Shown here: positions 8,067 to 18,315 of the stretch, one piece after another
Position numbering within the stretch: position 1 is the first letter of the stretch
Layout: each line of letters starts with the position of its first letter
Assembly: GCA_951813295.1 (NCBI GenBank)
Contig: CATOTI010000002.1
Location: forward strand, 1,612,001 to 1,676,000
DNA length: 64,000 bases
From: an uncultured Pseudomonadales bacterium
Lineage (GTDB): Bacteria; Pseudomonadota; Gammaproteobacteria; Pseudomonadales; Azotimanducaceae
Reading direction: 5' to 3'
The notes under the pieces: generated by a model
The model's input: only the letters and a program-made list of their open reading frames with translations
Database searches by the model: none
What the model was told of the DNA's origin: nothing
Program-made: the position numbers and the translations under genes

Positions 8067-8567
8067 TCAGATCCGTGCCGACTCGGGGCGAGGATCGTCG
8101 TCCGTGATGCGATAGAACTCGAACATCACGCCATCCGGCGAATAGGTCAGGACTTTGTTCTGTTCGGCATGACAACAGACCTCCTGATGTTCTTCCTCGC
8201 GGGTCAGGTCCGCGTGGTGAAGGCGTGATCGCGCCGTCGCCACGAATTCGTCATCAAAACCTTCGACGCCGAGGTGGTTGAGACCCGATACCGCGTTAGG
8301 CGCTTCGAACAACACGAGTTTCAGCGGCGGTTCGGCCACCTCGAAATTCGCATACCCGGGACGCTCCTTGTGCACTTCGACGCCGAGGACCTTCGAATAG
8401 AAATCAACGGCCGCCGCGAGGTCGGGCACGTTGAGGGCCAACTGCAGCCGCGTTTTCTCGCCGAGCCCCGGAACGTCCGCAGGCGAAGACGCCCGCGAAG
8501 TCATCTCGGCGGTCGGCGCGATGCCACTACAGCAGGCACAACCTTGGATCCCAGTCGGTTCATTCAT
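8067..8567 (-). CDS. arsI: ArsI-type C-As lyase (VOC-fold dioxygenase)
   Basis: 166 residues. ArsI cleaves the carbon-arsenic bond of trivalent methyl- or phenyl-arsenicals with Fe(II) and O2. The VOC fold gives the expected iron ligands Q42 (RLQLALNV), H98 (LNHLGVEG) and E150 (VMFEFYR). Their spacing matches characterised ArsI proteins closely. The substrate-binding vicinal pair is C131-C132 (EVCCHAEQNK). An N-terminal extension of about 38 residues holds another Cys cluster (GCACCSG, residues 9-15), which is extra relative to a minimal ArsI. The gene is divergent from an ArsR-type repressor. The related CadI family is the alternative name. Confidence 0.9.
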   Translation of the reverse strand: MNEPTGIQGCACCSGIAPTAEMTSRASSPADVPGLGEKTRLQLALNVPDLAAAVDFYSKVLGVEVHKERPGYANFEVAEPPLKLVLFEAPNAVSGLNHLGVEGFDDEFVATARSRLHHADLTREEEHQEVCCHAEQNKVLTYSPDGVMFEFYRITDDDPRPESARI

Positions 8568-8643
8568 GATTTGCTCTCCTTATCCCAAGTTCTTTCGTTT
8601 CCCACTTCCCGCTTTCTGCTATCGTCGTGACCATATTATTTGA

Positions 8644-8732
8644 TGTTTCTAGATAGATCGAAATGAACACTACACCCCACGACCGCCCGTGGGAACCCCT
8701 ATTTCGTTATTTCTAGAAATTTAGAAATTTTA
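8644..8732. promoter_or_regulatory. candidate ArsR operator/promoter region between arsI and arsR
   Basis: An AT-rich island in a GC-rich genome. It contains the 12-bp perfect palindrome ATTTCTAGAAAT (8709-8720), an overlapping half-repeat TTTAGAAATTT just after it, and a related TTTCTAGATAG near 8645. Tandem AT-rich dyads of this kind between divergent ars genes are typical operators of dimeric winged-helix ArsR repressors. The function is inferred. Confidence 0.6.
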
Positions 8733-8750
8733 AGCGAATACCAGGACCCG

Positions 8751-9074
8751 ATGATGGAACTCGACCAGGCCGCCCGGCAGTTGGAAAGCCTCGGTAACCC
8801 CACTCGACTCGCGATCTTTCGTACGCTCGTGCGTGCAGGGCCAAACGGTTTACCCGTCGGCGCGCTGCAGTCGCAGTTGAAGGTTCCGGGCTCGACCTTG
8901 TCGCACCACTTAAGCCACCTCGTTCGCGAGGGGCTCCTCACGCAGGAACGCAAGGGCCGCCAACTGTTGTGCGCACCGCGATTCCCGGCCATGCGCGAAC
9001 TGGTCGATTTTCTGTATCTCGAGTGTTGTTGCGAGGAAGGTGCCTGCCCACTCGACGGGGAGGGGAACGCCTGA
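8751..9074 (+). CDS. arsR: ArsR-family arsenic-responsive transcriptional repressor
   Basis: 107 residues. The winged-helix domain has LGNPTRLAIFRTLV (about 14-27) and the recognition region PGSTLSHHLSHLVREGLL (46-63). It lacks the ELCVCDL-type metal motif in helix 3. Instead it carries a C-terminal cluster C92, C93, C94 and C99 (LECCCEEGACP), whose spacing matches the As(III) site of the Acidithiobacillus-type ArsR subclass. Two in-frame ATGs overlap the start (8751 and 8754); AGGA at 8743 suits either. It most likely represses itself and the divergent arsI, with release by As(III) or organoarsenicals. Confidence 0.9.
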   Translation: MMELDQAARQLESLGNPTRLAIFRTLVRAGPNGLPVGALQSQLKVPGSTLSHHLSHLVREGLLTQERKGRQLLCAPRFPAMRELVDFLYLECCCEEGACPLDGEGNA

Positions 9075-9238
9075 CGAGTGATCGGACCAGGGAACTGCGT
9101 CCGGCCAGGTGAAAATGTCCGACGCCTTGCTCTCGCACGTCAGCGCCTTTCTTGACTAAACTCCCGCCCCCACGGCGAAGCCCGGCAACGGTCCGCCGAA
9201 TCCACACAACCGCCGCTCTTCAGACGTCAGGAATCCGC

Positions 9239-10696
9239 GTGCACATATCCATTCGATGCTTGGCTTTCGCGGCGGTCCTGTCACTCATGGCGTGCGGGAC
9301 CGACATCGTCGATCCGGTCACGCTGCCGGAAGACATCGACTCGACACCCCAGCAGGGCCAGCTCGGTTTCGTCAACGCCATTCCCAACTCGCCGATCCTG
9401 GTCGTCGACTGGGAGTCGGCAACGACCCCTGGGTCGATTTTCGCCGACGAAGGGGTGGCAGAGCTGCCGTTCGCCGAAGGCGGCTCGTTCTCGATCGGTG
9501 AAGACACCTACACGGTGCGCTTCGGATATCCGACGCTCGCGGGTGAACCCATCATCATGCGTGAGTTCAGCGAAGAGAACGGCGACAGCATCCAGATCAA
9601 GAACGATACGCAGGTCACGATCATCGCCAGCGGCTTGCTCGAGAATCCAACCTTCACCGTGATCGAGGAAATCGAGTATCAGAACGGTGTCATGATTCCG
9701 ACCGACGGATCGGGGCTGATTACCGATCCTGAGATCCAGTTCGCGCACGTCGCACACGGCGTCGATCCACTCGACTTCTATATGACCGCAAGTGACGTCG
9801 AACTCGATAGCGTCAACCCCGACGCGACGCTCGGCCCGAGCGAAGTATCGGCCCTCATCATTTTCGAACCCGCCGAGTACCGCATCCGGGTGACGCCCGC
9901 CGGCGAGAAGACGCCCGTGCTGTACGACTCGGGCGTTTTTGGGCTCGCGTCGAATGGCCGAGCACTGTTACCGCTGTTCAACTACTTCGGTCCAGGCGAG
10001 GGGGTCGTTCGCGCCCGCTTTATCGCCGCCAATGCACTCAACTTCGCGTTCGACTCGAATCCCGCCGCGGTGCGCATCATCAACGTTGTCGAAGACGTAC
10101 CGGAAATCGATGTCTATCTCGGTGAGATCGACGGGGACCCGAACTTCGCCGGCCTTGCCTTCGCCGAGTTCCCCGAGCATCAGGAGATCGATGGCGGCTC
10201 GTTCTTCTTCAACGTCACCCCAGCCGGTGCCACGATCCCGCTTCTGTTCGAGGGCACGCTGTCGGTACCACGCGGCGAATCGACGACGCTCGTCGTCGCC
10301 GGTTTGTTGGAAGACCCGGTGTTCGACAACAATCGCAACATCCGCACGACCGTCGTCGCCGACGAAAACCGCGCCATCGCGACAGCGGTCCAAATCAGGG
10401 CCTACCACGTCGCACCTTTCGGTCAGGTCCTCAACGTCTACCTCGTGCAGCCCGGCCAGCCGATCGACGATCAGCCGGCTTTCCTGGCCTCCGTGCAGGT
10501 CGGCACGAGCGGGATTTCGTTCCGTGACGCCGGTGATTACGACCTCGTCATCGAGCGGGCAACCGACAACACCATTCTTTATGGCCCCGAGCCGGTCAGC
10601 GTGGCGCCCGACTCCCTCTACACCGTGGTCATTCGCGACCCGGTCGACGGCGGAACGAATCTCGCGGTCGACTTTCAACGCAGGCAAGTGCTCTAG
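9239..10696 (+). CDS. DUF4397 domain lipoprotein
   Basis: 485 residues from a GTG at 9239, preceded by AGGA at a workable spacing. This start is preferred to one 29 codons earlier because the signal sequence IRCLAFAAVLSLMACG (lipobox LMAC) then sits at the N-terminus. The mature protein has repeated beta-sandwich units, each opening with a segment such as LGFVNAIPNSPILVVD, IQFAHVAHGVDPLDFY, VRIINVVEDVPEIDVYL and IRAYHVAPFGQVLNVYL. This is the pattern of DUF4397. It is acidic, surface- or periplasm-exposed and of unknown function. The lactonase gene follows after 19 bases. Confidence 0.87.
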   Translation: MHISIRCLAFAAVLSLMACGTDIVDPVTLPEDIDSTPQQGQLGFVNAIPNSPILVVDWESATTPGSIFADEGVAELPFAEGGSFSIGEDTYTVRFGYPTLAGEPIIMREFSEENGDSIQIKNDTQVTIIASGLLENPTFTVIEEIEYQNGVMIPTDGSGLITDPEIQFAHVAHGVDPLDFYMTASDVELDSVNPDATLGPSEVSALIIFEPAEYRIRVTPAGEKTPVLYDSGVFGLASNGRALLPLFNYFGPGEGVVRARFIAANALNFAFDSNPAAVRIINVVEDVPEIDVYLGEIDGDPNFAGLAFAEFPEHQEIDGGSFFFNVTPAGATIPLLFEGTLSVPRGESTTLVVAGLLEDPVFDNNRNIRTTVVADENRAIATAVQIRAYHVAPFGQVLNVYLVQPGQPIDDQPAFLASVQVGTSGISFRDAGDYDLVIERATDNTILYGPEPVSVAPDSLYTVVIRDPVDGGTNLAVDFQRRQVL

Positions 10697-10715
10697 ACCG
10701 CTCGCCGGCCATCAC

Positions 10716-11711
10716 GTGATCGTCGACTACCTCATCGGCACGTACACCTGGCGCGATGCCGAAGGTATCTATCGCGGGCGGTTGGATACCGCATCGGGCG
10801 AATTCACCTGCGACGGGCTCGCGATCGCGACGGACAACCCCGCCTTTCTGGCGACCGACGGTCAGTTCATCTACACCGTCAACGAAGGACGGCACGGCGG
10901 CGTGACCGCATTCGCGCGCGACGGCATGGAGTTGTCCGAGATCAGTCGGGTTGCATCCGGGGGCGCGCTTCCCTGCCACCTCGACATCGTCGCCCAAACG
11001 CTCGTCGTCGCGAACTATGGATCGGGCAACACATCGGCATTCCCGATCCAGGCGGACGGCTCGATCGATGCATGCTCGAGCCGTGTCTTCCACCCAGGCA
11101 GTGGTCCGAACCCGACCCGTCAGACCCGCGCCCACGCGCACCAGGTCTTCCCCGTCGCCAGCGACGCGATCTGGGTGCCCGATCTCGGCTGCGATCGGAT
11201 CTTCGAGTATCAGATAGCCGACCATCGACTGCTCAATCGGCGTGTCGCGCTGGTGCTACCCCCGGGCAGCGGACCACGTCATATCGCCGACACCGATACG
11301 CACTTCTACGTTCTGGGCGAACTCGGCAACACGATCGACGTCATCGACAAGAACACCGGCGCGTTCGTTCAAAACGTCACGACGCTGCCGCCGGGATACG
11401 ACGGGGAGAGCTACACCGCCGAGATCGTCGTCACCGAGGCCAACACCGTGATTGCCACTAACCGCGGCGATAACTCGATCGTGTCCTTCACAATTTCGGA
11501 AGACGGAACGCTCGAGAATCCCGTGTTCCAGCCGACGCTCGGTGACCACCCGCGCTTCATGACCCTCGATCCGAGCGAATCGTTCCTTCTCGTCTTGAAT
11601 CAGAACGACGACAACGTCGTCGTCTATGCCATGGAGAACGGCCGCCCGAGAGACCTCGTCTGCAACGCACCAGCGCCGACGCCCGTCTGCCTCCTCGCCA
11701 TCGAGCGCTGA
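10716..11711 (+). CDS. lactonase-family beta-propeller protein (6-phosphogluconolactonase-like)
   Basis: 331 residues from a GTG start. The N-terminus VDYLIGTYTWRDAEGIYRGRLD matches the first blade of the cycloisomerase-type lactonase family (Pgl of E. coli, YbhE). Later blade landmarks are LVVANYGSGNTSAFPI, QTRAHAHQVFPV, PGSGPRHIA and the C-terminal GDHPRFMTLDPS. Members hydrolyse 6-phosphogluconolactone or related sugar lactones. No signal peptide is seen, so it is probably cytosolic. It follows the DUF4397 gene by 19 bases. Its stop abuts that of the convergent amidohydrolase with no gap. The substrate is inferred only at family level. Confidence 0.85.
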   Translation: MIVDYLIGTYTWRDAEGIYRGRLDTASGEFTCDGLAIATDNPAFLATDGQFIYTVNEGRHGGVTAFARDGMELSEISRVASGGALPCHLDIVAQTLVVANYGSGNTSAFPIQADGSIDACSSRVFHPGSGPNPTRQTRAHAHQVFPVASDAIWVPDLGCDRIFEYQIADHRLLNRRVALVLPPGSGPRHIADTDTHFYVLGELGNTIDVIDKNTGAFVQNVTTLPPGYDGESYTAEIVVTEANTVIATNRGDNSIVSFTISEDGTLENPVFQPTLGDHPRFMTLDPSESFLLVLNQNDDNVVVYAMENGRPRDLVCNAPAPTPVCLLAIER

Positions 11712-12713
11712 TCAGACGCGAACGTCGTACGTCGCGGCGGCCGTGTCGTGGAAGAGCGCCGCCTTCTCGGTCGCCGAGCAAGCCGCCGCGATCTTCTTGA
11801 ACGCATTCCAGAGCACGGCGTAGGAACAACTCACCTTATCGACGGGAAAGTTCGACTCGAACATGCATCGATCGACACCGAAGCACTCGATCATGTGGTC
11901 GTAGTAACGAGCAGTCGCCGCGACCAGTTCATCCGACGTCGCGGGACGTTCACGGCGATGGAAACCGAATCCATTGATGGCCATGACGATCCCGCCGAGC
12001 TTCGCCACGACGTTCGGGCATCGACTGAGTTCGGTGACGTCGTCGCGCCACTTTTCGAAGATCGCGTCACGCGCGCCTTCGTAGGGTCCAATCCCGAGCG
12101 GCCCACCAAAATGGTCGAAAATGATCGGCTGATCAGGAAACGTGCGCGCGAGATCCGTTAGCTCGGGAATCTGATGGTGATAGAGCCACGCATCGAACGT
12201 CATACCGCGTGAGCCGAGTTCGGCGAAGCCTTCGCGGAACCGGCTGTCGGCCAACATGAACTGAAAAGGATCCGTGTGCGAATTGCGCACGTCGTCGGAT
12301 GCATCCCAACTCGCTGCGTGGCGAATGCCCGAGAAACGATCCGTCACGGCCCGATGGGCATCGAGTACCTCACCGACTGCCGCACCGAGGTTCAGGTCGG
12401 CGAACGAAACGATCGAAGCGCAAGCGCGTGCATCACCGTAGGCACCACTGGCACTCATCGCCGCGATGCCGTTGACGAACTCCGTCTCGCCCACGGGCTT
12501 CATCGCCTCGGGACCCGATGCCCGGTACATCGACCCACACTCCATGAAGACGGTCGACACGACGTTGTGCCCGCTGCCGATATCGTCCCGCAGCTCGGGC
12601 AGCAGATACCGGCTCGTCGGGAAATCCCACAGGTGATGATGGGGATCACAAATAGGCAGTTCGGGCTCGAGGATGTCCTCGGTCACTTGCGCCAACCACG
12701 CGTCACGGTCCAT
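11712..12713 (-). CDS. amidohydrolase family 2 protein (TIM-barrel metal-dependent hydrolase)
   Basis: 333 residues. CDPHHHLWDF (about 22-31) is the first-strand metal motif of the amidohydrolase-2 family. Further landmarks are GIRHAASWD, FDAWLYHHQIPEL, PIIFDHFGGPLG and RCMFESNFPVD, the last two supplying His and the catalytic Asp/Asn region. The family includes L-fucono- and L-rhamnono-lactonases and gamma-resorcylate-type decarboxylases; the HxH, barrel layout and FESNFPVD resemble the sugar lactonases. It lies 30 bases downstream of the class III alcohol dehydrogenase on the same strand, so the two are probably co-transcribed. Confidence 0.87.
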   Translation of the reverse strand: MDRDAWLAQVTEDILEPELPICDPHHHLWDFPTSRYLLPELRDDIGSGHNVVSTVFMECGSMYRASGPEAMKPVGETEFVNGIAAMSASGAYGDARACASIVSFADLNLGAAVGEVLDAHRAVTDRFSGIRHAASWDASDDVRNSHTDPFQFMLADSRFREGFAELGSRGMTFDAWLYHHQIPELTDLARTFPDQPIIFDHFGGPLGIGPYEGARDAIFEKWRDDVTELSRCPNVVAKLGGIVMAINGFGFHRRERPATSDELVAATARYYDHMIECFGVDRCMFESNFPVDKVSCSYAVLWNAFKKIAAACSATEKAALFHDTAAATYDVRV

Positions 12714-12743
12714 CGACGTTCAATCCTTTCCGCGTTGCGACGC

Positions 12744-13976
<1,233 letters not shown>

Positions 13977-14003
13977 TTACCGAATTCTCGCGCTGACCCG
14001 GCC

Positions 14004-15701
14004 ATGACCAAACCCGACTGGACAAGCTATCTGCCGATCGTCGAGGTCATGCGCGGCTATTCGCGCCGAGACCTCCCGCACGATGTCGTCGCCGGCTGCA
14101 TCCTCGGCATCGTCACTGTGCCGCAAGCCATCGCCTATGCGTTTCTTGCGGGTCTGCCGGCCGAAGCCGGCCTCTATACCTGCCTCGTTCCCACCGTCAT
14201 CTACGCGATCCTCGGCTCATCGCGGCACCTGATCGTTGGTCCGGTCGCCGTCGCGGCGCTCATGGTCGCCGCTACGGTCGGCGAACACGCCGAAGCGTTC
14301 TCGAACGACTACCTGGACATCACCACGGCGCTCTGTCTCCAGGTGGGTGTCATCCTGTGGTTGCTGCGGCTCTTTCGGCTCGGCGGGATCGTCAACCTCT
14401 TGAGCCATCCCGTGACGACCGGTTTCGTCAACGCGGCGGCAATCATCATCATCATCAGCCAACTGGCGGCATTCACGGGGGTTGCGAGCGTCGGATCCGG
14501 CTCCGCGTTCGCGCAGTTCAGTGCGTTGATCACCACCTGGGCCGACGGCGCGAACGGCATGGCGATCTTGATCGGCATTGCGAGCCTCACTGCCATCTGG
14601 CTAACGCGCCATCGGGCATACCGGATGTTCCGCGGCGAACGCCAGCACCCGATCAGCCGGACCGGGCCGATGTTCGCCGTAATTCTGTCGATCGCCCTGG
14701 TCGCGCTCTTCGATCTCGACGTCGCCACGGTCGGCACGGTACCGGCCGGACTGCCGTCATTCACGTGGCCGACGTTCGATCTCGAACTCTGGCTCGCCAT
14801 TGCACCGAATGCCGCACTGATAGCCGTGGTGGCGTACGTCGAGAGCTATACCGTCGGTAAGACCCTCGCGGCGCGTCGCCAGACCCGGATCAACAGCCAC
14901 CAGGAGCTGATCGCACTCGGCGCCGCCAACATCGGCGCCGCGATGACCGGCGCGTATCCGGTCGCGGGAAGTTTCTCGCGTTCGGGCGTGAACTTCGCCG
15001 CGGGCGGCCGAACGCCTTTATCGGGGCTCATCTGCGCCGTGCTCGTCGTCGCGACGCTCATGTGGTTCACGCCGCTGTTCGAAAACCTACCGCACGCCGC
15101 GCTGGCGACGATCATCATCGTGAGCGTATTCGGGCTGATCGACTTCTCGGGTCTACGCGATCACTGGGCCTTCTATCGCGCCGACGTCGTGACCCATTTC
15201 GCCGCCCTCGCAGCGGTGCTCGTCTTCGGCGTCGCGGAAGGATTGCTCGTCGGGGTCGCGATCAGCGTCATACTCTTCATCCGCCGCTCGAGTCAGCCAC
15301 ACATCGCAGTCGTCGGTCAGCTCGGCGACACGACGCATTTCCGCAACGTCGACCGGTTCGATGAGGTTCGAACGTGGCCCGAAGTCGCGATCGTTCGTAT
15401 CGACGAGGCCTTGTATTTTGCCAACGTGAACGCGATCGAAAGCCATCTCGTCAAAGTCATCGAGCGAAAGCCGAGCGCCAATCACCTACTCCTCGTCTGC
15501 AGCGGAATCAACTTCGTCGACACATCCGGGCTCGAGATGCTGCAGCGCCTGTGTTTGCGTCTCGAACGACGCGCGGTTCGGCTGCACCTCTCGGAACTCA
15601 AAGGACCGGTGCGCGACCAGCTCCGCCACGTCTCCTGGCGGGACTGGCTCACCGGCGAGGTCTACCGCACGACGGATGAGGCGATCGACGCGATCGTCTG
15701 A
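14004..15701 (+). CDS. SulP-family anion transporter with STAS domain
   Basis: 565 residues from the ATG at 14004. The SulP core has the signature PHDVVAGCILGIVTVPQAIAYA followed by LAGLPAEAGLYTCLVPTVIYA and LGSSRHLIVGPVA, then about 10-12 membrane segments. The cytosolic C-terminus from about residue 430 is a STAS domain (IVRIDEALYFANVNAIESHL; LVCSGINFVDTSGLEMLQRL). Members carry sulfate, bicarbonate or carboxylates, and the substrate cannot be told from sequence. It is divergent from frmA and convergent with the enoyl-CoA hydratase gene, 11 bases apart. Confidence 0.93.
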   Translation: MTKPDWTSYLPIVEVMRGYSRRDLPHDVVAGCILGIVTVPQAIAYAFLAGLPAEAGLYTCLVPTVIYAILGSSRHLIVGPVAVAALMVAATVGEHAEAFSNDYLDITTALCLQVGVILWLLRLFRLGGIVNLLSHPVTTGFVNAAAIIIIISQLAAFTGVASVGSGSAFAQFSALITTWADGANGMAILIGIASLTAIWLTRHRAYRMFRGERQHPISRTGPMFAVILSIALVALFDLDVATVGTVPAGLPSFTWPTFDLELWLAIAPNAALIAVVAYVESYTVGKTLAARRQTRINSHQELIALGAANIGAAMTGAYPVAGSFSRSGVNFAAGGRTPLSGLICAVLVVATLMWFTPLFENLPHAALATIIIVSVFGLIDFSGLRDHWAFYRADVVTHFAALAAVLVFGVAEGLLVGVAISVILFIRRSSQPHIAVVGQLGDTTHFRNVDRFDEVRTWPEVAIVRIDEALYFANVNAIESHLVKVIERKPSANHLLLVCSGINFVDTSGLEMLQRLCLRLERRAVRLHLSELKGPVRDQLRHVSWRDWLTGEVYRTTDEAIDAIV

Positions 15702-15712
15702 TCGCCGCGCCC

Positions 15713-16561
15713 CTACTCGTCGGCGACCTCGCCGTTCAAGTCACCGACCCGCATCTCGCCCTCGTGAGTCTGCCCGCCGAGATCCAGAAAGCGACGCATC
15801 GCTCGAGGCGCGCTGTCTGTGCGCAGGAGCCGCTGGAATAGGTATCCCTCTTCCTGCAACCCTTCGTTGAGCGGTGCTTCGAAGCCATCGACGGACTGCT
15901 TCGCGAGACGCACGGCTTCGAGGGGGAAATCGCGGATCCGGCTGGAGAGTCGATCCACATGCGCCCGCATCGCGGCCTCGTCTTCGAACGCACGGTTGAG
16001 ATAGCCCCATCGCTCGGCGGTCGCGGCGTCCAGGTCATCGCCACCGAGGATGACTTCCATCGCTCGTCCTCGTCCCATGAGGCGCGGGAGCCGTTGTGTA
16101 CCCGTTCCACCCGGAAGGATCCCGATCGGTACTTCCATCTGATTGATCTTTGTTTTGCCAAGGACGCCGAAGCGCATATCCATCGACGCCGACAGCTCAC
16201 TCCCGCCGCCGCCAACCCGACCCCCGATCTCGGCGATCGTGACCTTGTTCATCGATCGCAAGCGCTCGCACAGGGCATGAAAGGCGTTGGTTTCGCGTGA
16301 CTTTTCCGCATCTCCTTCCACGGGAAACGTCAGGATGAGTTCGACATCAAAATGTGCCATGAAGAAATCCGGATTAGCGCTCCGGAACACGACGACGGAT
16401 AGATCAGGATCATCACGAAGTTCGATCGATGCGCGAACCAGATCGCCGTAGAGTTCACTCGTGATCAGGTTGATGGGCGGGTTGTCGATCGTCACGGTCG
16501 CACGGCGGCCATCACGTTCGATGCTCAAGGTCGAATAACTTCCCACAGGCGCTTCCTCCAA
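15713..16561 (-). CDS. enoyl-CoA hydratase/isomerase family protein
   Basis: 282 residues. The crotonase fold is visible in RATVTIDNPPINLIT, LSVVVFRSANPDFFMAHFDV (substrate and CoA pocket) and ITIAEIGGRVGGGGSELSASMDMRF, the oxyanion-hole stretch. The usual catalytic Glu of hydratases is not obvious. GTGTQRLPRLMGRGRAMEVILGG follows as in the family. It probably acts in beta-oxidation or degradation of a cyclic acid as a hydratase, isomerase or hydrolase; the reaction is not assignable. It is divergent from the M20 peptidase, with 63 bases between them. Confidence 0.88.
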   Translation of the reverse strand: MEEAPVGSYSTLSIERDGRRATVTIDNPPINLITSELYGDLVRASIELRDDPDLSVVVFRSANPDFFMAHFDVELILTFPVEGDAEKSRETNAFHALCERLRSMNKVTIAEIGGRVGGGGSELSASMDMRFGVLGKTKINQMEVPIGILPGGTGTQRLPRLMGRGRAMEVILGGDDLDAATAERWGYLNRAFEDEAAMRAHVDRLSSRIRDFPLEAVRLAKQSVDGFEAPLNEGLQEEGYLFQRLLRTDSAPRAMRRFLDLGGQTHEGEMRVGDLNGEVADE

Positions 16562-16624
16562 CTAAGGTCCGGCCTAGCCGAACGCAAGCCCGTGGCTAAT
16601 TCAAGCGGGATTCAAGGAGTGCCC

Positions 16625-17809
16625 ATGTCCGAAACGATCAACGACGCGGTCATCGACGCAGTCGACGCCCTCGCCCCGACGCTTCTCGAGGTTTCCCACG
16701 CGATCCACGCGAATCCCGAGCTTGCGTTCGAAGAGCATTTCGCCGCCGACCTCCTCACGCGAACGGTCGAACAGCGCGGCATCGATGTCGAACGGGGGGC
16801 GTATGGCTTGCCGACCGCGTTCGAGGCGGCGTTCGGCAGCGGCGGTCCGACAGTTGCAATCCTCGCGGAGTACGACGCCTTGCCCGGCATCGGCCATGCC
16901 TGCGGTCACAACATCATCGCGACATCGGCGTTGGGGGCAGCACTCGCCCTGAACGAGATCGGCCTCGACGCCCCCGGACAGGTACGCCTCTTGGGCACAC
17001 CCGCCGAAGAACGCGGCGGCGGCAAGGAACTCATGGCGCGGGAAGGCGCGTTCGAGCAGGTCGACGCAGCCATCATGATCCACCCGGCCGGGGTGAACCT
17101 GGCCTCGATGCCGTGCATCTGCGTCGCCGAGGTGGAGGTGATCTATCACGGACTCTCAGCTCACGCGTCGGCGATGCCGCATATGGGCAAGAACGCCCTC
17201 GACGGCCTGCTTCTCGCCTATCAAGGCATCTCGAATCTTCGACAACACATTCAGTCGACCGAACGAATCCACGGCATCGTCACGGACGGCGGTCAGGCAC
17301 CCAACATCGTCCCTGAACGCGCACAGGGCGAGTTCTACGTTCGGGCAAAGAACGCAAAGGACCTCGCCGAGCTCAAACCGCGCGTCGCGGCCTGCTTCGA
17401 AGCCGGCGCGACCGCGAGTGGCACGCGCGTCGAGATCAATTGGAGCGGGGTCGACTATCTCGATCTCAACACCAACTGGCCGTTGGCCAATCGATTCCAG
17501 GCGCACGCCGAAGCGTTGGGACGCCGTTTCGTACCGTACGAGAAGGTGGAGCGGTCGGCGGCAGGGAGTACGGATATGGGCAACGTTTCCTACCGCATCC
17601 CGTCGATTCATCCGATGTTGGCCGCCGCCCCCCAGGATGTCGTGATCCACAATCCCCGGTTCACCGAATTCACCGCTTCCCCGATGGGGGACGCCGCCGT
17701 GCTCGACGGCGCCAAATCCCTCGCATTGACCGCCCTCGACTACCTCACGGACACGGCGCTCAGGGAATACACCCACCGCGCCTTCGGGGTGGCCGAAGGA
17801 CTCGTTTGA
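16625..17809 (+). CDS. M20-family amidohydrolase / aminoacylase
   Basis: 394 residues from the ATG at 16625, which follows AAGGAG at 5 bases. Metal-binding landmarks are AEYDALPGIGHACGHNI (about 80-96) and GTPAEERGGGK (about 121-131), with the lid domain in the middle and ERSAAGSTDMGNVSY near the C-terminus. The layout fits the M20D branch (peptidase M20 domain-containing protein 2, AbgB, carboxypeptidase Ss1-like), which cleaves N-acyl or peptide amide bonds, here with unknown specificity. The stop overlaps the TTG start of the ChaC-like gene (TTGA), so the two are likely translationally coupled. Confidence 0.9.
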   Translation: MSETINDAVIDAVDALAPTLLEVSHAIHANPELAFEEHFAADLLTRTVEQRGIDVERGAYGLPTAFEAAFGSGGPTVAILAEYDALPGIGHACGHNIIATSALGAALALNEIGLDAPGQVRLLGTPAEERGGGKELMAREGAFEQVDAAIMIHPAGVNLASMPCICVAEVEVIYHGLSAHASAMPHMGKNALDGLLLAYQGISNLRQHIQSTERIHGIVTDGGQAPNIVPERAQGEFYVRAKNAKDLAELKPRVAACFEAGATASGTRVEINWSGVDYLDLNTNWPLANRFQAHAEALGRRFVPYEKVERSAAGSTDMGNVSYRIPSIHPMLAAAPQDVVIHNPRFTEFTASPMGDAAVLDGAKSLALTALDYLTDTALREYTHRAFGVAEGLV

Positions 17810-18315
17810 ACTGGGTATTCGGCTACGGCTCGCTTATCTGGCGGGTCGACTTTCCCTTCAACGAGCGCCGTACGGCCACGGTCGCGGGCTGGGCACGCCG
17901 GTTCTGGCAGGGATCGCACGACCACCGCGGCACGCCAGACGCCCCGGGCCGGGTCGTCACGTTGATTCCGAAGATCGGCAACCGACTGACGGGAATTGCC
18001 TACGCGATCGATGACGAGACGTTTGCGCATCTCGACCATCGAGAAAAGAACGGCTACGAGCGCATTCCGGTCACGATGGAGACGGCGCACGGTTCCATCG
18101 AAGGCATGACCTATATCGCCACCGCCGAGAACGAGGCCTTTCTCGGGCCCGCCCCAATCGATCAGATCGCCCGTCACATCGTCCAGTCACGCGGGCCGAG
18201 CGGCACCAACGTCGACTACCTGTTTGGTCTGGTCGATGCGCTCAACGAACTCGGCGAAGAGGACGATCACGTGGTCGAACTCGCCGAGCGGTGCCGCTTG
18301 ATCCTCAGCCGATGA
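17806..18315 (+). CDS. chaC: ChaC-like gamma-glutamylcyclotransferase
   Basis: 169 residues if the TTG at 17806 is used; no better start sits before the conserved WVFGYGSLIWRVDFP. This GYGSL motif binds the gamma-glutamyl group. The catalytic glutamate region is HLDHREKNGYERI. ChaC proteins degrade glutathione to 5-oxoproline and Cys-Gly. The gene overlaps the M20 peptidase stop by 4 bases. A dipeptide or amide hydrolase beside a glutathione-degrading enzyme fits turnover of glutathione or its conjugates, but that is inference. Its 3' end overlaps the convergent FAH-family gene by 11 bases. Confidence 0.87.
   Translation: MNWVFGYGSLIWRVDFPFNERRTATVAGWARRFWQGSHDHRGTPDAPGRVVTLIPKIGNRLTGIAYAIDDETFAHLDHREKNGYERIPVTMETAHGSIEGMTYIATAENEAFLGPAPIDQIARHIVQSRGPSGTNVDYLFGLVDALNELGEEDDHVVELAERCRLILSR

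Noticed and set aside
9152-9238. Upstream ATG start for the DUF4397 lipoprotein
   Set aside because: It would place 29 polar, proline- and arginine-rich residues before the signal sequence, which is unlikely for a lipoprotein.
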